From Nevskiaceae bacterium (GTDB lineage: Bacteria; Pseudomonadota; Gammaproteobacteria; Nevskiales; Nevskiaceae): DNA of 38,103 nt. Location: the NCBI GenBank assembly GCA_004297005.1, contig SCVA01000004.1:1-38103 (forward strand). Direction: 5' to 3'. Below, piece after piece: positions 34,038-38,103 of the stretch (position 1 is its first letter; every line of letters begins with the position of its first letter). A program made the position numbers and the translations under genes. A model generated the notes under the pieces. That model was not told the DNA's origin. It ran no database searches and saw nothing but the letters and a program-made list of their open reading frames with translations.

Positions 34038-35624
34038 TCAGTCGCGCAACATCTCCCGCGCCGCGTTGTGACCAGGGATTCCGGTGACACCGCCGCCCGG
34101 ATGCGCGCCGGAGCCGCAGAGATAGAGGCCAGGGATGGGCGTGCGGTAATTGCCCAGGCCCAGCAGCGGTCGCGCGCTGAACAACTGGTTGAGCGTCAGC
34201 TTGCCGTGAAAGATGTCGCCGCCCACCAGCCCGAACTTGCGCTCCAGATCCAGCGGCGTGTGGATCTGCCGGGCGATGACGCTGGCCTTGAAGTTGGGCG
34301 CGGCGCGGTTGACGGTCTCGATCACCGCGTCCGCCGCCGCCTCGCGTTCGTCATCCCAGCGGCGGCCCTCCGGCAGCGTGTAGCGGAAGTGCTGGCAGAA
34401 CAGGCTGGCGACCTGCCGGCCCGGCGGCGCCAGCGAGGGGTCCACCGTCGAGGGGATCAGCATTTCGACGATGGGCTGGCGCGCCCAGCCCTGCTCGCGG
34501 GCATCGATATAGGCGCGCTCCATGTAGGCCAGCGAGGGCGCGAGGATGACGCCGCTCTGGTGATGCGGCGCTAGCGCGGTGCCCGGCGCGCATAGAAAAT
34601 CCGGCAGCTCGGAGAGCGCCACGTTCATGCGCAGCGTCGCCGACTCGTTCTGGTGGTCGGCGAAGCGCTGCGTCAGCTCCGGCTCGCGCTGGTTGGCGTC
34701 CAGCAACTGGGTGAACAACAACTTGGGGTGCAGATTGCTCGCCACCCGCCGCGCGGTCAGCACCTCGCCGTTCTCCAGATCGACGCGAAGCTTTCCGCGG
34801 CTGAGCGCCTGCACCCGGTGCACGACTGCCTCTGTGGAAAGCTCCACCCCCAGAACCCGTGCCTCCGCCGCCAGCGCCTGGGTGATCGCGCCCATGCCGC
34901 CCAGGGCATGACCCCAGACGCCGGGCTTGCCGTTGACCTCGCCGAAAACGTGGTGCAGCAGCACGTAGGCGCTGCCCGGCGCGTAGGGCGAGGCAAAGTT
35001 GCCGACGATGCTGTCGAAGCCGAAGCAGGCCTTGAGCGGTGTCGATTCGAACCAGCGGTCGAGCAACTCGCCGGCACTGAGCGCGAACAGATCCAGCACA
35101 TCGCGCTGGGTAGCGAGCGGCAGCTCCTTGAACACCCGCGCCGTCTTCCAGGCGCTGAACAGCTCGGCGATGCCGCCGCCGACGTTGGGCGGGGTTTGCA
35201 GCAGCATGGCGCGCAGCACCTCGGCCACCCGCTCCAGCAGGGCGTAGTAGTCCGGCAGGCGCTCGGCATCGCGCCGCGAGTAGCGCGCCACCTCGGCCTG
35301 GGTCGCCGCCAGCCCGCCGCCCAGGCGGATGCACTCCCCCGGGGCCTCGCCCAGCGGCAGGAAGTTGGAATAGGGCCGCTCAACGATCTTCAGGCCATGC
35401 GCCTCGGCCAGCCGCAGCTCGCGGATGATCTTGGGGTTGAGCAGGCTCACCGTGTAGCTGGCGGTGGAATTGCGGAAACCGGGCGCGAATTCCTCGGTTA
35501 CCGCCGCCCCGCCCAATACCGCCCGCTGTTCCAGCACCCGCACCTTCCAGCCGGCCTTGGCGAGGTAGCAGGCGCAGACCAGACCGTTGTGGCCACCGCC
35601 GAGGATGAGCGCGTCGTAGTGCAT
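34038..35624 (-). CDS. FAD-dependent oxidoreductase, phytoene-dehydrogenase/PYROXD2-like
   Basis: This 528-aa flavoprotein of the CrtI/amine-oxidase superfamily has an FAD-binding loop ILGGGHNGLVCACYLAKAGW at about 7-26 followed by the Glu of VLEQR. The C-terminal FAD contact is GLYLCGSGAHPGGGVTGIPGHNAAR. The early ATE-like GGAAVTEEFAPGF and the central PYAPGSAYVLLHHVFGE are typical of the PYROXD2-like branch, not of true carotenoid desaturases, and no carotenoid genes are near. The start at MHYDAL precedes the FAD strand directly. It is convergent in sense with nothing: its stop lies about 100 bp from the 55-aa gene's ribosome site on the same strand. The substrate is unknown. Confidence 0.9.
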   Translation of the reverse strand: MHYDALILGGGHNGLVCACYLAKAGWKVRVLEQRAVLGGAAVTEEFAPGFRNSTASYTVSLLNPKIIRELRLAEAHGLKIVERPYSNFLPLGEAPGECIRLGGGLAATQAEVARYSRRDAERLPDYYALLERVAEVLRAMLLQTPPNVGGGIAELFSAWKTARVFKELPLATQRDVLDLFALSAGELLDRWFESTPLKACFGFDSIVGNFASPYAPGSAYVLLHHVFGEVNGKPGVWGHALGGMGAITQALAAEARVLGVELSTEAVVHRVQALSRGKLRVDLENGEVLTARRVASNLHPKLLFTQLLDANQREPELTQRFADHQNESATLRMNVALSELPDFLCAPGTALAPHHQSGVILAPSLAYMERAYIDAREQGWARQPIVEMLIPSTVDPSLAPPGRQVASLFCQHFRYTLPEGRRWDDEREAAADAVIETVNRAAPNFKASVIARQIHTPLDLERKFGLVGGDIFHGKLTLNQLFSARPLLGLGNYRTPIPGLYLCGSGAHPGGGVTGIPGHNAAREMLRD

Positions 35625-35872
35625 GGCAAGGAAGGGGGAAGTACCTCGGTCGATGCTACACATTCCGCGAGCGCCGCTCGCCACCCATTTCACCCCCGGG
35701 GCTCTGCCAGCCCGGCCAACCGGCGGTCCCTTGGTGCGTTTTCCAGATCAGAAGATTCGGCAAACGGTGGGCTGTGCGGTTCGGCAGCTAGGAGCTAACC
35801 TGATTACATAAGTCTTCGGGCCGGCGCTGCGCGCCCTGCGCAAGCACCGGTATCGGGGCAAGAAAACCCTTC

Positions 35873-37036
35873 ATGAAGAATAACCTTCCATCCCTGACCC
35901 GGCTGCATATCCATAACCGCCTGATCGGCCTTTCGGTGCTGATGGCCGTGGGCATCCTGGTGTTCCTGCTGTTCTTCTACCACTCCTTCTCCGGCAGCCT
36001 GCAGCACGAGAAGGACACCCAGACCCGATATCTGTCGGAAGTGGGTGTGAAAGTGTTGCAGCACTTCCAGCAACTCGCGGCTACGGGTCAGATCAGCGAT
36101 CAGGAGGCGCAGCGCCTGGCGATAGGGGTGCTGCAACAGGCCACCTATGGCGACAACGGCTACTTCTGGATCGTCGACGGCGCCGGTACCATGCTTTTGC
36201 AACCCTACGCGCCAACGCAGGTGGGTCGCGATTTCAGCGACTGGACCGACAGTCACGGCAAGCACATCGTTCGCGAGTTCATCGCCACCGCAAAAAACGG
36301 CGGTGGCTGGGTTTCGTACTACTGGCCCAAGCCACACAACCAAGAGCAGTTCGCGAAAGTCTCCTACGTGATCCACTTCCAGCCCTGGGACTGGGTTCTG
36401 GGCACCGGCGTCTATCTGGACGACACCCGCGCCAATGTCTACCAGACCATGTTCCAGGCCTCCGGCATCCTGTTGGCGCTGTTCGCCGGCTTCGTGGTCG
36501 CGATGGTTCTGGCCGCGCACTATTTCCTGCGCCAACTGGAGGGCATCGCCATCCGTGACGCGCTTACCAACCTGCATACCATGCGTTTCTTGCGGGAAGT
36601 GATTCCGTCCATCCTCGGCAAGCAGCAGCGGGAGGGAAACCGCGTACTCGCGACCATCTTCATCGACATCGATCACTTCAAGAAGGTGAACGACCAGTAC
36701 GGCCACACTTGCGGCGATCAGGTGTTGGTAAGTGTCGCGCAACTGATGATGGCCTTGACCCGGGCCGGAGATTTTTGCGTGCGCTACGGCGGCGAGGAGT
36801 TTGTCTTCATCGGCTTCTTCAGTGACGAGGCCGCCGTCGTTCAGGTCGCCGAGCGAATCCGCGCCGAGGCCGCCCGGCAACGCTTCAACTTCCGCAGGAC
36901 CGAAGTCCAGGTGACGCTGAGCGCCGGCATCGCCATCTACCGCGCCGGCGAGGAGTCCTTCGACGACATGCTCAAACGCGCCGACCAGAAGATGTACGAA
37001 GCCAAGGCGCAGGGGCGAAACCGGGTAGCGATTTAG
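35873..37036 (+). CDS. Cache-domain diguanylate cyclase (GGDEF)
   Basis: This 387-aa inner-membrane enzyme makes cyclic di-GMP. TM1 (about 17-39) and TM2 (about 198-219) bracket a periplasmic single-Cache domain with the sCache signature YGDNGYFWIVDGAGTMLLQPY (in parts: NGYFWI, MLLQPY) and WDWVLGTGVYLDD. The GGDEF domain (about 226-387) has the active motif GGEEF (306-310) and a product-inhibition I-site RAGD (297-300) exactly five residues before it. Both catalysis and feedback inhibition are therefore predicted. The ligand is likely a small extracellular molecule such as an organic acid. The start ATG has no strong ribosome site. The 248-bp upstream gap shows no clear promoter. It is the last ordinary chromosomal gene before the attC-bearing region. 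Confidence 0.95.
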   Translation: MKNNLPSLTRLHIHNRLIGLSVLMAVGILVFLLFFYHSFSGSLQHEKDTQTRYLSEVGVKVLQHFQQLAATGQISDQEAQRLAIGVLQQATYGDNGYFWIVDGAGTMLLQPYAPTQVGRDFSDWTDSHGKHIVREFIATAKNGGGWVSYYWPKPHNQEQFAKVSYVIHFQPWDWVLGTGVYLDDTRANVYQTMFQASGILLALFAGFVVAMVLAAHYFLRQLEGIAIRDALTNLHTMRFLREVIPSILGKQQREGNRVLATIFIDIDHFKKVNDQYGHTCGDQVLVSVAQLMMALTRAGDFCVRYGGEEFVFIGFFSDEAAVVQVAERIRAEAARQRFNFRRTEVQVTLSAGIAIYRAGEESFDDMLKRADQKMYEAKAQGRNRVAI

Positions 37037-37306
37037 GCCACCGTTTGGCTAGCTCCCTCGTAGTCATTTCCGACGCGCGGGCCATCCCGCGTGCGCGCTC
37101 ACCAGGGCCGATTGACAAGCCTGCAGCCGGCTCGCAGGCTGACCTCCGTTGCACCGCACTTGCGGTGATCGCCGACTGGAACCGGCGCAGCTTGCGCGTA
37201 CACGGGTAGCGCCGATGCAGACAATGCAATTGGAGCAAAGACTTGGTACTGCCGCCGGCCTCGTTGGGCTGGCTTTTACGTCTGCCGAGCAGTCGGCCTA
37301 ATTTGC
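37037..37306. other. Gene-free, hairpin-rich stretch before the cassette
   Basis: There is no credible coding region. Two clean hairpins are present: AGCCTGC (37118-37124) with GCAGGCT (37134-37140), and CACCGC (37152-37157) with GCGGTG (37162-37167). It lies between the GGDEF stop and the GTTAGCC junction, so it could be a decayed gene-less cassette or the former attI side. Neither can be shown. Confidence 0.4.
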
Positions 37307-37313
37307 GTTAGCC
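37266..37313 (+). other. Right half of an attC-like recombination site upstream of the cassette
   Basis: GTCGGCCTAATTTGCGTTAGCC (in parts: CGGCCTAATTT, then GCGTTAGCC) matches the L'-spacer-R' half of integron attC sites. The core GTTAGCC fits GTTRRRY at 37307-37313. A hairpin GCCGA-GCAG-TCGGC precedes it. The left core is poor (GGCTGGC where GGCTAAC would be expected), so this may be a degraded attC. Confidence 0.5.
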
Positions 37314-37949
37314 AGCATGCCCGTAATCGAACGCCCATTCTTCAATCTCGTGGTCATGAAAGTGACGTTGCCTGAGCTGCTTGAGGCCTTTTCCAAGGTG
37401 CCGTCGCTATCTGTTCGAGTCGAGAAGACGGAACTTGCGTTCCCTGAGCAGCCCTACCACGCAGGTCCAAATCATCTTCCTATGATCCTTTGGTCACCGG
37501 CGTGCGCCTCTGAGCTGACTGCGTTCATGCCCCAGGTGAGTTCGGGTGATTACTTTGTCCTTGAGTACGCCTGCAAACGCTTCGGTTACTCAGCTACCTC
37601 CGCGAGAAGCACAAGTCAGACGGTTGAGTGGCCCATCAACGAGTTCATTGCGCGTAGCGGCAAAGAGAAGCAACGCATTGTTCGTGCGATGAAGGACACA
37701 CCTCGCTGGGAGTTCTATGAGAATGGCGAGGCACTGCCCTTCGAAGCGCAGAGCAACTACGCGGCAAGGCTGATTCGAGATCGCTTCCAACGGGAAGCGC
37801 TGCTTACCTACCTAGAGCACTGGGGCGCACCGGTTCGAAAAGCTGAGTTCTGGAAAAGCCATCAGGAAGCAATTACGTTCGTGCGCCAAAGTGCCTGCTA
37901 ACCTCTCCTTCAGGCGGACCCGCCTATGGCTGTCCGCTTAAGTCAAACG
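37308..37949 (+). mobile_element. Integron gene cassette (one gene plus attC)
   Basis: The unit runs from the cut position G^TT of GTTAGCC (37307) to the G^TT of GTTGAGC (37949) and is 642 bp long. It holds one plus-strand gene starting 10 bases after the 5' junction and ends in a 60-bp attC whose inner core overlaps the stop codon. The inner core reads GCTAAC, the complement of the cassette's own 5' GTTAGC, while the outer core GTTGAGC belongs to the next unit. This is exactly the relationship produced by cassette insertion. No integrase gene is visible. Confidence 0.72.
37317..37901 (+). CDS. Integron cassette-borne hypothetical protein
   Basis: This 194-aa soluble protein is not recognised. 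It has no signal peptide or membrane helix. Aromatic and charged residues are spread evenly and the fold looks mixed alpha/beta. Noticeable stretches are HLPMILWSPACASELTAFMP, KRFGYSATSARSTSQTVEWP and a helical C-terminal third ending FWKSHQEAITFVRQSAC. Composition is clearly more AT-rich than the rest of the window, indicating a different origin. The ATG lies 10 bases after the GTTAGCC junction with no distinct ribosome site, common in integron cassettes. Its TAA overlaps the attC inner core. Cassette proteins in chromosomal arrays are often defence, toxin-antitoxin or small enzymatic modules, but nothing here identifies which. Confidence 0.78.
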   Translation: MPVIERPFFNLVVMKVTLPELLEAFSKVPSLSVRVEKTELAFPEQPYHAGPNHLPMILWSPACASELTAFMPQVSSGDYFVLEYACKRFGYSATSARSTSQTVEWPINEFIARSGKEKQRIVRAMKDTPRWEFYENGEALPFEAQSNYAARLIRDRFQREALLTYLEHWGAPVRKAEFWKSHQEAITFVRQSAC

Positions 37950-37955
37950 TTGAGC
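37896..37955 (+). other. attC recombination site (59-base element)
   Basis: This is a 60-bp imperfect inverted repeat. The inner core is TGCTAAC (37896-37902), followed by CTCTCCTTCA. The stem arm AGGCGGAC (37912-37919) pairs with GTCCGCTT (37932-37939) with one G-T pair, around a 12-nt loop. Then come AAGTCAAAC and the outer core GTTGAGC (37949-37955). The order and the CTTAA-TCAA-CGTT spacing match the right side of many known attC sites. Confidence 0.75.
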
Positions 37956-38040
37956 CTGTGGAAAAACCCCAACACCCCAATTAGCCACTGGGTGCGCCAT
38001 CGCACAGATCAGCGCCGCCGCGAAGTTCACTGTGTCGTCG

Positions 38041-38087
38041 GGCTCACCGAGCCCCGGTCATACCGAGAGCCTAGTTAGTTAGATGGA
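38041..38087 (+). other. Possible short, degenerate second attC
   Basis: GGCTCACC (38041-38048) is one mismatch from the complement (GGCTCAAC) of the GTTGAGCC that opens this next unit. It is followed by a small CCGGT/ACCGAG pairing and GTTAGAT (38077-38083), which fits GTTRRRY. An ATG (38083) begins at that boundary. The spacing is shorter than usual for attC, so this is tentative. Confidence 0.2.
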
Positions 38088-38103
38088 GTGCCTGCACATG
38101 AAA

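Noticed and set aside
35750..35872. Possible c-di-GMP (GEMM) riboswitch upstream of the GGDEF gene, from a GGCAAAC element and GAGCTAACC
   Set aside because: The rest of the GEMM consensus (the second conserved hairpin with its receptor) and the closing helix are not present.

Overview
This 38.1 kb window is high-GC, densely coded chromosomal DNA from a Gram-negative gammaproteobacterium. The gene content (msbA-lpxK-trm112-kdsB, DUF3014 and DUF502 proteins, an OruR/ArgR-type AraC regulator) and the short GC-rich palindromic intergenic repeats look most like the Xanthomonadales/Lysobacter side. That placement is an inference. No rRNA, tRNA or CRISPR array was seen.

Layout. 1-514: the tail of an IS3-type transposase, then a gene-free stretch with two 113-bp direct repeats carrying GC-rich palindromes. 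515-5631: a membrane sterol-desaturase/fatty-acid-hydroxylase protein divergent from an AraC-type regulator, a helical hypothetical protein, a DUF3014 protein, an SDR oxidoreductase and a small lipoprotein. 5628-9804: a DUF2238 membrane protein, a YahK-like zinc alcohol dehydrogenase, a DUF502 membrane protein, MsrA and a secreted alpha/beta hydrolase. 9951-17214: a zinc-ribbon/class III cyclase/AAA/TPR signalling protein, two coupled secreted amidohydrolases (the second with a degraded metal site), an AT-richer C-terminal-anchor protein and Tag glycosylase. 17258-21717 (minus): a lipid A/Kdo operon msbA-lpxK-phosphatase-trm112-kdsB, whose junctions are all short overlaps or near-overlaps. An extra CX5R phosphatase gene sits in its middle.

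21794-33767: a HIT hydrolase, a five-PAS histidine kinase, DinB, an S9 peptidase, the gltX-thrS-M23 peptidase run, a duplicated T-fold (6-PTPS/QueD-like) protein and a HisI variant lacking one zinc cysteine. 33769-37036: a 55-aa basic protein with a near-perfect ribosome site, a phytoene-dehydrogenase-like FAD oxidoreductase, and a Cache-GGDEF diguanylate cyclase.

37037-38103: composition changes. The unknown gene at 37317-37901 is framed by GTTAGCC at its start and a recognisable integron attC site (37896-37955) at its end. The inner core of that attC is complementary to the cassette's own 5' boundary, as expected for a true integron cassette. No integrase is in the window and the preceding gene is an ordinary chromosomal one, so this may be the edge of an integrase-less attC cluster (CALIN) or of an array continuing past the window. 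This is the most interesting signal. Next are the embedded phosphatase in the lipid A operon, the split-active-site T-fold protein, and the degenerate partner amidohydrolase.
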